A stretch of DNA of 64,000 nt from Canna indica (Eukaryota > Streptophyta > Magnoliopsida > Zingiberales > Cannaceae), in the NCBI GenBank assembly GCA_034359265.1, contig CP136894.1, forward strand, positions 31,712,501 to 31,776,500, written 5' to 3'. The notes below the pieces were generated by a model that ran no database searches, had not been told where the DNA came from, and saw only the letters and a program-made list of their open reading frames with translations. Position numbers and translations under genes: made by a program. The number at the start of each line of letters is the position of its first letter. Positions within the stretch are counted from its first letter, which is position 1. Shown here piece after piece: positions 43,931 to 56,249 of this stretch.

Positions 43931-44376
43931 ATGGCGATCATCCCCAATGCAGCTAGCAACAACGCCCAACGAAGCACTAGTGCAATGCGTAATGGAGCTC
44001 GACACCAACAATATTGTGATTGTGGAGGCCAAATTGTGACCTACACATCACAGAAGGGTCTTAATAAGGGTCGGCGGTTCTAAAGGTGTCCTAATTTTCG
44101 GGTAAGTATCTCCTTCAAAGGAATTATGGTGTTGTAAATTTGGAGCTCGAAACTAATCTGTGTGCCGTATTGGCTCAAAACCATTTCCAGGAGCGTTGGT
44201 CGTGTCAGTTCTTCGAATGGCTTGATGAGCTGTTGCCGCAATGGGCTCAAAACCATTTCCAGGAGCTTCAAAGGGCAACAGCTGCCACGAGGCTTTACAA
44301 ACTGATGATGATGATTTCGTGGGGAGTGACAGCTTTTTTAATGCTTATTGTAGTGATAATTGTATCTAGGAATTGA
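43931..44376 (+). pseudogene. GRF-zinc-finger gene with C-terminal membrane helix, inside the MULE
   Basis: Two exons are inferred: 43931-44101 (57 codons, ends CGG|GTAAGT) and 44191-44376 (starts after TTTCCAG). Together they give 118 codons. Exon 1 has CDCGGQIVTYTSQKG, GRRF, then an in-frame TAA, then RCPNF. Exon 2 has WSCQFFEWLDE, so the GRF zinc-finger pattern (C-x-C-G ... GRRF-x-x-CP ... C-x-FF-x-W-x-D/E) is complete across the splice. The tail LMMMISWGVTAFLMLIVVIIVS is a hydrophobic helix followed by SRN, as in many small plant GRF proteins. These proteins are thought to bind nucleic acid through the GRF finger. The single TAA makes this copy a likely pseudogene. It may be a captured host gene or a standard passenger of this MULE family. 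Confidence 0.75.
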
Positions 44377-44932
44377 AGTGGTGTTGGTTGTGTGGGTTTA
44401 GGTTAATGGTATGAACAGTGATTATTGTAATGAAGATGCTCTTTTGAACTATCTGTAAACTCTTCTACTTCAATGAAGTTACCCTTTTTGAACTATTTTA
44501 TTGTAGACTATCTGAACTTTAGTGCAATGAAGTGTGATTCTGCAACTTGTCTGTTTGAGGGACCAAAGTGAATGTCCTATCAGACAGAAAGCAACAGACC
44601 ACTATCAAGTACAATAGCAAGTAACATAACACTGTCAAGTACAATAACAAGTAACATAAGACTGTCAAGTTTATGAAACAAGTAACACATGCACTGTCAA
44701 CTAAACAAAATAGAAAGCAAGTAAATATAACACTGTCAAGTTTATGAAACAAGTAACACATGCACTGTCAACTAAACAGACAAGTTAATAACTTTGGACC
44801 ACCAACAAAATAGAAAGCAACATAAAGTATGGTCCACTACTTCATTGGGACTGTACAAAACAGAATCTGTACACCATAAAACATTAAAAATACCACTTAA
44901 AGTATTCATTACAGCAGGACCACATGAGTTTG

Positions 44933-45984
44933 TCAGTTCTTTTTTTTGGGACTGTACTTATGAAATGGAACCTTGACCTTAGCTACGCAACCCTTCTTCC
45001 TGGGTGTCACCTGTTGTGGCTGTGAAGTTGCAATAATAGGATCAATAGCTTGTGAAGCTTGAGTTGAAGATTCACCAACTTGAGTTTTTTTCTGCTTTGA
45101 AGCTTTGGGCCTAGGTTCACACCCTTGATTCTTACATGTTCTTTTATTATGCCCATAGTTTCCACAATTTGCACAAATTATTGAGCTTCGATTATAACTC
45201 TTCTTCCATTTGTTCTTCAAAGCTGGCTCATCCACATCTCTTCTTCTAAGGCTTTTTGGTCTTCCAATTGGTACCCTATAAATGGGAGGAATTACGGTGG
45301 GCATGTCAAGGACGAGAAACACATGTTCTCATAATTTATAGGGTTAATTGAAGCCATATAACAATGCTCATATGTGTCAATTGAATAGCAACTCTCCACA
45401 AATTCTTCAGGATGTCCATTGTCTGCATAGATAGCACACACAGCATGTGGACATGGCAATCCACACAAACCCCACAGCCTGCATGAACAATCTCTAGTTT
45501 CCAGATCAATTGTAAATTGTACCATATCAAAATTCCTCACCTCATATTTTGATCCCCCTGCCCATGATGCTCTCTATTTGGCAGATTTCATCACATGCTT
45601 TTCAAGTCTTTTCCTTGGCCTTGGGCAAATCTTGCTACTCCCTTTGTACCTCTTACACAAAATTCTTCTCTTTGCAAATCTTCTCATCAGGTACTCTCTT
45701 ATCCAGTTCATTAAGCTAATGGCAGGTATCTCCCTGGCCTCCAAAATTCTGCCATTGAATGATTCTGAAATGTTGTTCATCCAAATGTCACACTTACTCC
45801 ACATACTGAAATGAGATTTTGCCCATCTCTTTGGTTCATGTTGCATTGTCCCCCCCACATATTCCATATACTCTCCATCAATAAAGTGGCCACCGTGATG
45901 TATTTCAATAGTAAAAAGAGCATCCAAATCACCTAATGACAAACACAACCAGTGCATAGGATTTACCAAAACACACCTAATCAA
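44933..45984 (-). pseudogene. MULE transposase, catalytic core deleted
   Basis: The N-terminal segment LFTIEIHHGGHFI with EYVGG is followed directly by the C-terminal part WAKSHFSMWSKCDIWMNNISE and SFNGRILEAREIPAI. The whole MULE DDE core between them is missing. A TAG after VMKSAK is followed in frame by RNFDMVQF and a SWIM zinc finger (CSCRLWGLCGLPCPHA). A frameshift near 45300 leads to GRPKSLRRRDVDEPA and a CCHC knuckle CANCGNYGHNKRTC, then a Lys/Thr-rich tail. Order and motifs are those of plant Mutator transposases. The element would depend on a partner for movement. Confidence 0.88.
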
Positions 45985-46300
45985 AAAAATTTACCAAAAC
46001 AAAAAATTTACATTGACAGTCAAGGGTTTATCGTCTTTGACTATCGGGTTGAAAGGTGGTAGTAGTGAAAGAGTTGGAACAATGGGTTGCAAATTGGTCC
46101 TCTTTCTTTTGCGACACCCTTGCGAATTTCTTGAAGTCCTCGTCATTCTTCTCTGGTTCGCTCCTTCCTTCTCGATCCTTCGGCAGTCCTCCGGTGATCC
46201 TCATCGAAAGTGAGGGATTTAGAAGGGCGAGTCTTAGGGATTAGGGGTGAGGTGCATTTTTGAGGAAGAGTTCATCCGTCGAATATTATTTACTTTAGGC

Positions 46301-46535
46301 GGATAATTTATAATCAGACACAGAGGCACCTTTTAATACACGTAAGCAAATTCAACAAAACCAAATGCCATGTCGTCGCAACGTTAACCACGTAGGATTT
46401 TTTTATTGGCAGGGTCACGACCAGGGACCAAAGTGATATTTACAAATCTTCAGGGACCTAATTGACTCAAAAAAAAGTTGTGGGACCAATGTGAAAATGC
46501 CGACAAAGTTTAGGGACTATTTTAGACCTTTTCCC
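46301..46535 (-). repeat. MULE right terminal inverted repeat
   Basis: Reverse-complement partner of 43631-43867. Differences are mostly single C/T or G/A changes and one poly-A length change. Confidence 0.92.
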
Positions 46536-46544
46536 TTTAATTAA

Positions 46545-47941
46545 TCATGTCTCCCACTAATTTTCACGCTTCCATAATACCCTCCGGTTTCGAAGCGGGA
46601 AGCTCTTGTTGGTAGACTTCCTTAGGGGAAAATGGAATCCCACTTCTCCTACTCAGATCTCGCATGTAACACGACAAACCCTAATAGGTCCATGGGTAGG
46701 TAACTCTTTACCGATCACATCACTATGTGACTTCCATATGTTTTGCGTCTAGGGCAACCAAGGCCATGTGTGTGCATAACAAACCAAGGAGCCCTAGTTG
46801 AGTCAGATCCATCATTCGTATGCCCTAGCGAGAAAATAACCATCCTTGAGTGTAGCTGAACAGGGTAAGTCATGTTCAAGCCGGTAGCAGAGACACAAAA
46901 GGGATATGTGTCATATGAGGTGCAACGTATCTAATAGCACAAAAGGTCTTGTGTGTGCACAACAAACCCGTTGTGACAATAGACACACTTGTCTCTCATA
47001 ACGATGGAAGGCGTGACCGATATTCTTAATATCTTAGCCATTTGGACTCAATATTATTGGAGGGTTTCTTCATGCAATTATAATTATCTAAGCTATCAAT
47101 AATTGAAGCAAAAGCAATAAATAAAAGCAAGTAAATAAGGATGATTATGGATGTTCTAAGGGTTCCACCCGAGCCACTGGGCGAATCAAGGCCATCATCC
47201 TAGGGTTTTTAAGGAGCTCCGTCTCGCCAAGGGGCTGCCCAAAACATCTTGTAGGTTGCCAGTTCCATTAGTGCCTTCCCGGGGTTCAAGCCGTCATCAA
47301 CATGGCGACAAACATCTCCTCTCTGCGCGCGCACCAAAACGGGGCAGCAAGCGTGCTCGTCGTGAATCTGCCCCTAAACTTCTAATTTTACATAACTAAA
47401 AGAAGAAGAACCAAAACAACCCTTGGGGAGAGGTTTAAGGAGAGGAAGAATAGGATTACAATTAGAATTCTCAAGAGGAAGGAAGGGGTATGCAAGCCCT
47501 ATTTAAAATTACAATGCCGAAATTTCATAAATTTACAACCAATCATCACAACCACGTTTTACACATAGTCACATGCACATAGAGCTCGTCCATAATCATC
47601 CTTTAATGCATCACATCATATATTAAAAAGAAAGGAAAAATAGAATCTGAAATCATGCAAATCCGATGACATTTCCACCCAAAAAGGTCCAAACAACACA
47701 TGCTGAATTTGTTCTATTCTCGGGGCTGTTCAACCATGAACCCACGGCATTTTTGAGTTTAAATTCTGTCCAAAATCAATATAGATAGTAGGCTTCCATC
47801 TCGATTCATCATATGAACCATGGAGCCAAGAAAATGACTCACAAACCTCCGTAAACCAAAAACGGGCAGCATGACATTTAGGGAGCGAACGGTTAGTAAA
47901 CGTGACCAAAACGCAAAATAAAAATCCAAAATTATGCTAAA
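46545..47941 (-). other. Copia-B 5' leader
   Basis: About 1.4 kb between primer site and gag (before the MULE insertion) without credible open frames. Such a long leader is usual for large plant copia elements. Confidence 0.6.
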
Positions 47942-47957
47942 GGTGACTCTGATACCA
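47942..47957 (-). promoter_or_regulatory. Primer binding site of copia-B
   Basis: Minus strand TGGTATCAGAGTCACC, one base inside the 5' LTR end at 47959. Initiator-Met tRNA type. Confidence 0.9.
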
Positions 47958-49965
47958 CTGTTGGGATGGGAATAAGAAACACAGTGGAAATATCAATATA
48001 AAAAAAAATCAAAACATCCCAAAACAACGATATACTTTAGCAACAATTAAGGAATTCAATCTACGAGTAGAAGAAGAAGATATACCTCAACTCACAGTTG
48101 GTATAGCTGCTCCTATCCCCGTTTTGGGACGCACATGCGTACGTCCTCCAACGTAAGTCCCCACCAAGCACCATGCAATAAAAGGGACAGCGAACACCTG
48201 GGCTTGTTGTAGCTCAACAGAGAAGCTTTCTCAATCCTAAAATCCACCAAGGCAAGGCTGGCCCTTCCTCCAATAACCGGGCACCAAAGAGGGCAGGAGA
48301 GAGGATGAGAAAACAACAGAACAAGAAGGTAAATGAAAGAATGCCACGGTGTCCTTCTTGGACTCCTCCAAGAAGAAGAAGTGGGCGGCACACCCAAGAA
48401 GATGACACCTTCGATTTGGCTTCACAAAAACTGGGGAAGGAGGATGTAGATGGCCGGCCTCCAATGGAGAGGGGGACGCATTTTTTGGAGCCTTTCTCTT
48501 CAAGAAACCTCTAAAGAATCAAGTTCTTAATCTTCTCCAAGAAGATCAAGAACCAATTAACCAACCCCTCCTTTGGGGTGTTCGACCACAATTTATTGAG
48601 AGGGGGGCGGCTACAAAAGTAGACCGGGCTCCCCTAAAAACTCTCTCCCCGAAATTCATAATTAATTCAAAATTAATTAAATCCACTAAAAAATAAACTT
48701 TAATTTGACTCTATAAATTAAGAGCCTATAAACAAGAATCTAAATAAACCAATCCCATAAAGAATAGCAAAGAGGTTTATCTAAATAATTCAACTCTTAT
48801 TAATTAATAGAATTATCATTTATCCTCATAAATCATCTATCTATTAATTTTAAGATTTATCTCTATAAATCATATTCTTATTAATTAGGACTTATCCAAA
48901 TAAACTAATTCATAATTAATCGGTTAGGCTCATGGTTCGATATTTAATTCATAATTAAATATATTTCCAGTTAAGTAGTTAATTAAATATTTAATTCATA
49001 ATTAAATTTAATCGACTACATGAAATATTATCATGTGTCAATCCCTACAATATAGGGATGCCCTACAAATTAGGGTTATCGAGGAACTCCTTCCTCGCGC
49101 ATTTGTTCCTATAGAAAACAACTTTCCTATCATGTCCGTAAATGAGATCCCTGATCGAGTTGCAATATGTCCATGCTAGTAGACCTATAGGGCCACATTC
49201 GGACTTTATCAAATAAGATCCGTTATGAGGTTAGCCTGTTGTGTGTGACCCACTGGGCCCAACACTAAGCCAACAATGAGTTGTGCATAACAGAGAGTTG
49301 GATCTGATAGAATGACTTCTATTCGAATCTAAAGAGCCTCCACTAAACCTCTTTAGTGTGGTTGTGAGAGACTCCACTCACAAGTCAAGATTGACGTCTA
49401 ACAACGTGTCATGACTACCCGGATAGTGTGAGGTTCAATCTATAGGGATCGAACACCCTTCGATGATTAGTTACGGTGCAACTAAATCCCTCGGTTACAA
49501 TGTCCCGAAGTCGTCTAGGATACGAAAGAGGTGTCAAACCCTAATACCGATTCATATGTATTCCACCCGCTAAGATGTCATCTAGATAATGAAACATCAA
49601 AAACATCTTCCTAACTATCAGGTTTACTTTGGCCAGAGATTCCCGAGTCGACACTTGCAAGAACACATCAGACATTACCTCCTCTCACTAGGAGTAATCG
49701 ATCCCATGTTGGTTGCTCACCTACCTCCTTGAATGCTTCCCAATGCTCAGTAATTCCTAGCATATGATGCTGAGGGACACGTAGGGATATAACCAAAGCA
49801 ATTGGTCGTCACTCATAAGGTAACCATCACAACCTCAAGTCCAAGAACTGCTTGCACCTACTATCGCCCGAGGAACATCCTATTGAGACTCTTGTAAGGA
49901 TTCCATTTTGTGTTCCTTGTGCAGGTCCGTTCAGTGAACTCATTCCCTAATGAGAATCAACACTT

Positions 49966-52667
49966 TGTAATATTCGAGATATTATGATAATTTCTTTTTT
50001 TATTATTTTTCTTTGCCAGTCTAGTGGACTTATTCGAGGTCGAGCTGAGTCGAGTCATGATCCGGTGAGAGCTTGAATGCTCGGGTAAGTAGGAATATGA
50101 ATTATGCGATTTCTTTTCCTGCTTAGATAATTTTTTAAAAAAATTGTTTTAATGAGTGTGCTTGATTTATTAAATTATATTGCATGGGTGTGCATGTGTT
50201 TGATGCTTGTATTTAGCATGGGGTTAGTTTGGGTTGAGGAGTTAGCAGGTTTTGGATCCGGGCTTGAGGCGCATGCGGGTTAGAGAGGGGTTAGGGTTTG
50301 GAAGAAGTAGGGAAGGGATTATAAAATCCCGCCCCCCTAGGGCTAGGTGGCTCCTTTTTGAAGCCGCACAAGCCGCCTAGAGAGAAGAGTGGAGCCGCCA
50401 ACCTCCCTTCCCCTCTCTTGGAGCCGCCGAGCCTTCCTCTCCCTTGGAAGCCAAGCCACCAGCTTGGTAGGAACTGCAGCCCCCCTTCCTTTGGTTGGAG
50501 CCGTCGCCGCCTTATCGTGGCTAGATTTAGAGGCCGTCGATCGGGCATTTCTCTCTTTCCTTTTTCCCAATCAAGTGAGTGGATCTTCCCTCCCCCTTTT
50601 TCTTGGATTTCTTGTGTTCTTGAACCGTTGTTGGGGATTTAGGAATTCTTGTCGAATTCTTTGTTGTTCTTGAAGTTTTGTCGTTGGTTTCACGTGTTTC
50701 CATGAAAGAGGAACCCGAAGACCCCCCTTTTATGGTGCGGCATCCCTAGGATTACCCTAGGGAGGATCAGCCAAGGTGGGAGACGGGTTGCCCTCAAGGT
50801 GTTCGTTTAAATGCCTAAGAGAGATTCTTGATATTTTCTTTAAGATCTAGGCTTTGGATTAATTTCTTTAATTAAGTTCCTATGATGCAAATGCATGATT
50901 TGTATCTAGATATGTAAATTTCAGCATATGAATCTATGATTGCATGTGGAAAGATTAATCTTGATGCCATGTATGTTCATATTGGGATTCTTGATTTAAA
51001 GCTTGAGTTTTGGTCTTAAGATGATGTAGATGCATGCTAAATCTTGATTAGAAATTGTGATTCAATTTTTGTATGATTGAACTTGATGTTATAAATATGT
51101 GGTGATGGTAATTTAGGATTTAATTGTTGTGATTTTTGAGTTAATTACCTTAACATGCTGAAAACTCAACTTGCTGAAATTTCGTGCTGAGATTGTTAAT
51201 CTAAGACTGATTTTGTAATCTCTGTTGTGATGCATATGGTTTACTGAACATAGTTTTGTAACCTATAATTTTAACCAGAAAACATAGTCTGGAACCATAG
51301 GACACAATTTAGGAATCAGATTTGGATTGGGTGAACTAGTTTTGGGCTCAACAATAAACTAAAAATAAAACCCTAAAACAAAACCCTAATTTTGACAAAT
51401 GAAGATTTTAATTGTATAATTAAAATTTAATGGGCAACATAATCTATTAAGATCCAACAAAATAAATTATATGCATGAAATAAAACCTCATGGGTTGATG
51501 ATACTATGGGTCTAGGCATTGGGATCGGGCATAGAGTGTTGCGACATTTCCCAGTAAAGACACCCATAAAACACCGTAGGAGACACTTGACTTAGGTCTT
51601 GTTAACGCCATATCTTTATGAATGGCGGAGAGGCTCGGATAGTAGCCGGATTGCGGGCTTGGCCTAGAAGGTTGGATGGTTAATTCCTAACCTATGTTTA
51701 AGGAATAAGTTCGGATGGGTGAATCCCGATTATTCCTGCGATTATTTAAGGAATAAGTTCGGATGGGCGAATCTCGATTATTCCTACGATTGTTTAAGGA
51801 ACAAGTTTGGATGGGCGAATCCTGATTGTTCCTGCATTTCTTGTGGAACAAGTTCGGATGGGCAAATCTCGATTGTTCTTGAGTTTCTATACTTTAAGGA
51901 ATAAGTTTGAATGGGTGAATCCTGATTATTCATGCGCTATCTTTAAGGGTATGATTATAGGATAAGTTCAGATGGGTCAATACCGATTATCCTCAACCCT
52001 TGAGTGTGATTTGTTGCCTTAGGGCGGGTAGGCTGAGGCCTATTGTACTTCGCTGTAAGTGAATTAGTTTGCCTTTGGGTATGTGATGGTCTGATGGCCT
52101 GTTAGCTAGTCATACCACTTGATGCATTGTCCCTGTATGAGACAGAGGCATTTATTCATTTATCTCTATGGTTGATTTTTATGGTGGGGATTAGTAGAAC
52201 CGCTCACTAAGTTCTTTTGAACTCACCCGTTGTTTATTTCTATTTTTTTTTGCAGAGCTTGCCCAATGAGGTGGTCTGGAGCACTTGGCGCGACTTGAGG
52301 TCAAAGGAGACACATTGATCTCATAGCAGTCCAAGTTAGGGGTCGTAGTCAAGTCTTTGGTATATTTATCATGCACTTGTATTTGAATATTTTGGAACTG
52401 TAGTCCATTGGGGACATTCATGTCTTTCATTCAGATTTCGTTTGTTAATGCAAACTGTTGAACTTTGATTTGTTTATTTTCGCACTTTAAACACTTTGCT
52501 AAAAAGTTTACTTCTTAAATGGAATCTGTTTTGTTTTCTCGTTCATAATAAAATATGTTATTCTTTTCACTATGTTTTATTATGAGTTAGCATATGCATA
52601 GGATAGTCTGCGGGGTATAGGCACCTAAACTCTGGTCAGTCACGTGACCCTGAGTTGGGGCGTGACA
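49966..52667 (+). mobile_element. Solo Tekay-like LTR (2702 bp)
   Basis: Plus strand TGTAATATTCGAGATATT to GGGGCGTGACA with no internal region. It corresponds block by block to the gypsy-2 5' LTR in reverse orientation. The flanks CACTT (49961-49965) and CACAT (52668-52672) are a 5-bp target duplication with one change. It formed by recombination between the LTRs of a complete copy. Short proline/serine-rich frames at 50343-50673 occur on both strands and match the purine-rich LTR block; they are not genes. Confidence 0.93.
51700..52000. repeat. LTR minisatellite, six copies of 45-60 bp
   Basis: Copies of agga-taagttcggatgggc followed by gaat-ccgattattcc start near 51701, 51748, 51797, 51845, 51897 and 51961. 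Reverse complement of the unit in the gypsy-2 LTRs. Confidence 0.88.
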
Positions 52668-53007
52668 CACATGTACATTAACGACGACTCATAGGTAACT
52701 GTGAGATTAGCTACCCCTTATCATATAGGGCATGTACCAAATGCACTAGTCAATTCAGAATCACTGATCCCCTAATTGGTGATTCTACGACTATGAACAT
52801 TTAGAACATGGGCATATGGATTCCAAGTCTCACTGACATGATCTTATCATGACATTGGAATCATTTGCCCAGGTTCATAGGGTTCATCACAATCTTTATA
52901 AATAAAGATGCAGCATATGATGAAAAGTTGCTTCGTTAAGTTGAGTACCCTTGAATAGTCGCCAAACACATCGACATGTGATTGGCTCAAGGGCACTATT
53001 CCTTTCA

Positions 53008-53262
53008 CTTAGACCCAAAAGAAATGTGTGGAATAGAACGAGTAATTTCATTGTAAAAATATCATAAATATACATCGTGTCCCACCGAGAGTTAAGTTTG
53101 GCTTACACACGGAGGAGTCTCGTTAAAACCTTTCATGGGAAAAACCAAGTGTGAAAAACCACCAAGTAGATAAAAGAATACTCCAGCCTTGTCATAATTT
53201 AAGGGAGGAACCTTAGCTGTAGTAGGCTCGTAGAGAGGCTGTGTTCTAGGATCATGAGAGTT
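53008..53262 (-). pseudogene. Last codons of the Tat integrase and start of its 3' UTR
   Basis: The minus strand from 53262 reads REL, stop, then NTASLRAYYS and a stop, which is the tail of Tat-lineage integrase (WNA-LRAYY type). The 3' UTR follows with the gggaaaaacc and tcgttaaaacc blocks seen at 395-440. It continues the frame broken at 60388 by the Sirevirus-like insertion. Confidence 0.75.
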
Positions 53263-53267
53263 CTCGC

Positions 53268-54591
53268 TATTGGTGAAATAGCCACACTAGAGGGGCATGA
53301 ATAGTATGTTAACTAAATCTATTTGCCTAAATTCGATTTTAAACGTTTCTTAAATTACTCAGGCAATTCACGATTAAATGACTAAATGCGGAAGCGATAA
53401 ATGATAAAGCAATTAATACAAAATAATATATCAATGATAACACAATTATTTATAATGGTACGGCCCCAATGCCTACTCCACTACCTATGCACCCCGCTTA
53501 GGATTTTGAAACTTAGTTTTACTAGATTAATGTAGTTTCCCTAAAAACGAGGACTTTGACCCGAAGAGTCTCACTCTCAACCTAAGGCACTTCCACACAC
53601 GGAAGTCTCCGCCTTCGTACTGAGAGCACTCTTCCACCTCAACCATAAGGGACAACTCAACTAATCCTAGTAAACTATATTTACACCGGTGGATTTAAGC
53701 CTCAAACATCAAGGCTACCACCAACTCAACCAAACCTAGCTACCTAGGTTTACACAAGTTCAAATACAATGAAATAAACAAGAAAATATACAAGTAATGG
53801 AGCAAAAATACAAGCTCACAAATACTTAGCTCCAACACAATGAATCATAGCTCCTCTTGATGCCTTGATGATGAATCAAATGAAGCTTGAAGGCAAGATC
53901 AAAGATTGGAGAATAAAACTAGGGTTCTTGCAAGAATGGCTCAAGAATTCTTGTAGAGATGCAAGAAGACCACTCTCTTAGGCTTAGAAGCATCATTCAG
54001 AGCTTGGGAGAGTGTTTGGGGGTGGGCATTTATAACCCCCCAAATAAAGGGCTCTTCAACGAGCGTATTTTTTCCCATTGTCGATGCCTGGTCGCTTGCC
54101 AATCGATCGTCGATCGACCGACCGAGCGACCGAAGGCAATTTGCCATTTTTCGGCACACTTCGGTCGACCAAATTGGCTACTGCCAATTTTTTGCCACAT
54201 TCCGTCGACTGACCGATTGACCAAATTGCCTTCTGCCAGATTTCCTCTTCTACCAGTCGACCGGTTGATCGACCGAATTTGGGCAGGACAATTTTCTTGT
54301 GAATTTTTCTTGTGCGCTTCATTTTCGGGTTCTGGCCTTCAGCGTGTGTCAACTTGGAGAGCCATGTGTTCTTTAGACTCGTCCAAGACGTCTTTGTTGT
54401 ACATGTAGAACTTCTAGAAATTTCCGTGACGAACCCGAATGCGTCGACCAATGTCCTTTCGATTTTCTGATTTAGGACATCGAGTGCTAACCGATATGGA
54501 ACCTGAAAATATTTCTCAATGAAACATTAGTTCCATGTTTGTTATCATCAAAACCGAGATTAAGACCAAGGTAGAAAACCTTAGGCCAACA
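53268..54591 (-). mobile_element. 3' LTR of the Sirevirus-like element (1324 bp)
   Basis: Starts TGTTGGCCTAAGG (54591, minus strand) and ends at 53268. It contains clustered gtcgacc/gatcgaccg motifs (54100-54290) and a 'tttataaccccc' block near 54030 that could be a promoter element. A 149-codon open frame (54408 region) lies wholly in the LTR and is not considered a gene. Confidence 0.88.
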
Positions 54592-54714
54592 ATCTCCCCC
54601 TTTTTGATGATGACAAACATCCTTAAGAAAAAATATATATTAAAGCACAAAGGATATCAACTAAGGGATTTCTCCCCCTATCAACATGCATATCTATGAA
54701 AATAAACTCCCCCT
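54592..54714 (-). promoter_or_regulatory. Cluster of polypurine tracts
   Basis: On the minus strand AGGGGGAGA-type runs occur at 54593-54600, 54672-54679 and 54707-54714. The first, tcaaaaagggggagat, abuts the LTR. Multiple tracts upstream of the 3' LTR are typical of Sireviruses. Confidence 0.8.
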
Positions 54715-56249
54715 ATCTATATGCATGAGTTTCCTATATTTTCTTCCATTTTACCTATATTTTTCTCCTCCTTTTGACATCAATCAAAAGGAGCAAGAAA
54801 AGTCAATCTAGTGAAAGTTGAGACTCTAAAATTAGTTTTCATGAAGCATGAAGATCTCAACTCAAGGAACGAAAACATACATACAAGTGAGACTAATTAA
54901 TACATGATATCATCGAATGATCAATATAATCTAAAACTGGAAATCATGTACTAATTCAAGTATTTATATTACACGTATCGGTCGAAGTTTCAAAAGTCAT
55001 TTTAGAAATGATTTTTCTTAAATAATAATGTGAACGATACCAAAAATAGAATTAAAATATCATACTTGACGTCTTATTCAAAGATTTCGACAAAAATCTA
55101 AAGTATTGAGAAATAAGCACTTGAGAAGAATGATACTTTAATGGCATTTACGTAAATAAGTGAATCTTTCATGACATTTCTAGATTCCATTCAAACTTTC
55201 AAAATACTAAGATATGAGCATTTACATCATGTATATCAAGTTTGAGATGAAACTAATGTCATTTACCTAATGTTTCAACTTAGCATGATTTCAATCAAAA
55301 AATAAGCATGTTAACATGAAATTGCTAAGTATCAATTTTTAACCTTTACTCATGGTTCTCCAAACTTAGACACGTAGACTCATATACACCTAACATGAGT
55401 AAATCTAAACATGTTTGTGAAATTTGGGCTCAAAATGAGATTTTTAAGTCAAATTATTGACGTAGGTCAAACGTTTTCAACTTTGAGTCTCCTAAGATGA
55501 TCTACATATCACTTTGATGATCTACACATGAATTTTCAACTCTAAACACCTAGAAGTATGTCATGTGTATATCTAAACATGTTTCATGTGTTTGGACTTA
55601 AGATAGAAGTCTCTATTGTCAAATTTTAACTTAGGGCAACTTTCATTTAATGAAACTTGCCTATGTACTAAAATTCTACCTACTCATGAGAATTCAAGGA
55701 TTTATCAAGCAACTCTAATCATGAGTGTAGAGACACCAATAAAGCATGAATGTTGAGGTATTATGCTAAGATTTTTACGAAATTCAAAGACATACCTCTT
55801 ACATGAGAATTTTGCCAAACTTATCCTTTTCTTCTAATTATTAGCCTTCCATTTTCATAAATGTTAACTTGCAAGCCAAAAATCATTAGTAGCACAATGA
55901 TATAATATCTAGCAAGTTAGCATACTAAATAGCAAAGGTGAAATAGAAATCTTCATTTGAGAATTTCAACCTAGCTAGATATTGATAAATTAATTTCAAG
56001 TAGAATTGTCATGAAATTAAAATGAATCGAGAGATCTCAAAATATGAAATTTTGAAAAGTAAGATCTCTAACCCTTCCTATTGGTTGAAAACCGAAAGGC
56101 CATAATGAGCCTACGATCTAGAACCGCAAGGTCGCATGAGCCCGTTATAGGCTACATAGGTCTCCGAAGAGACCGGCAAATCAAAAACAAAAAATCATTT
56201 GATAAAACCATATCAAGAGCGGTAAGAATCAACTCGAATTAAATATGTA
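54715..56249 (-). other. Non-coding internal region where pol would lie
   Basis: About 1.5 kb of AT-rich DNA with no long frames and no protease, integrase or RT motifs in any frame that I could see. Confidence 0.6.

Larger units (their letters stand above)
43631..46535. mobile_element. Mutator-like element (MULE) with long inverted repeats
   Basis: The 2.9-kb element starts GGGAAAAGGTC and ends with its complement. It is flanked by perfect 9-bp target duplications TTTAATTAA (43622-43630 and 46536-46544), the hallmark length for Mutator. It carries a GRF-type gene on the plus strand and a deleted transposase on the minus strand, arranged convergently. It lies in the 5' leader of copia-B. Confidence 0.95.
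47959..53007 (-). mobile_element. 5' LTR of copia-B, split by a solo LTR
   Basis: Parts 47959-49965 and 52668-53007 together give about 2.34 kb matching the 3' LTR at 37605-40009. The break lies in 'gcacctgcacttgtacatta', which is continuous in the other two copies. The outer end is TTTCA at 53007, followed by CTTAG. Confidence 0.92.

Noticed and set aside
53959..54408. 149-codon open frame
   Set aside because: Entirely inside the Sirevirus-like 3' LTR, antisense to the element, with composition set by the gtcgacc-rich block.
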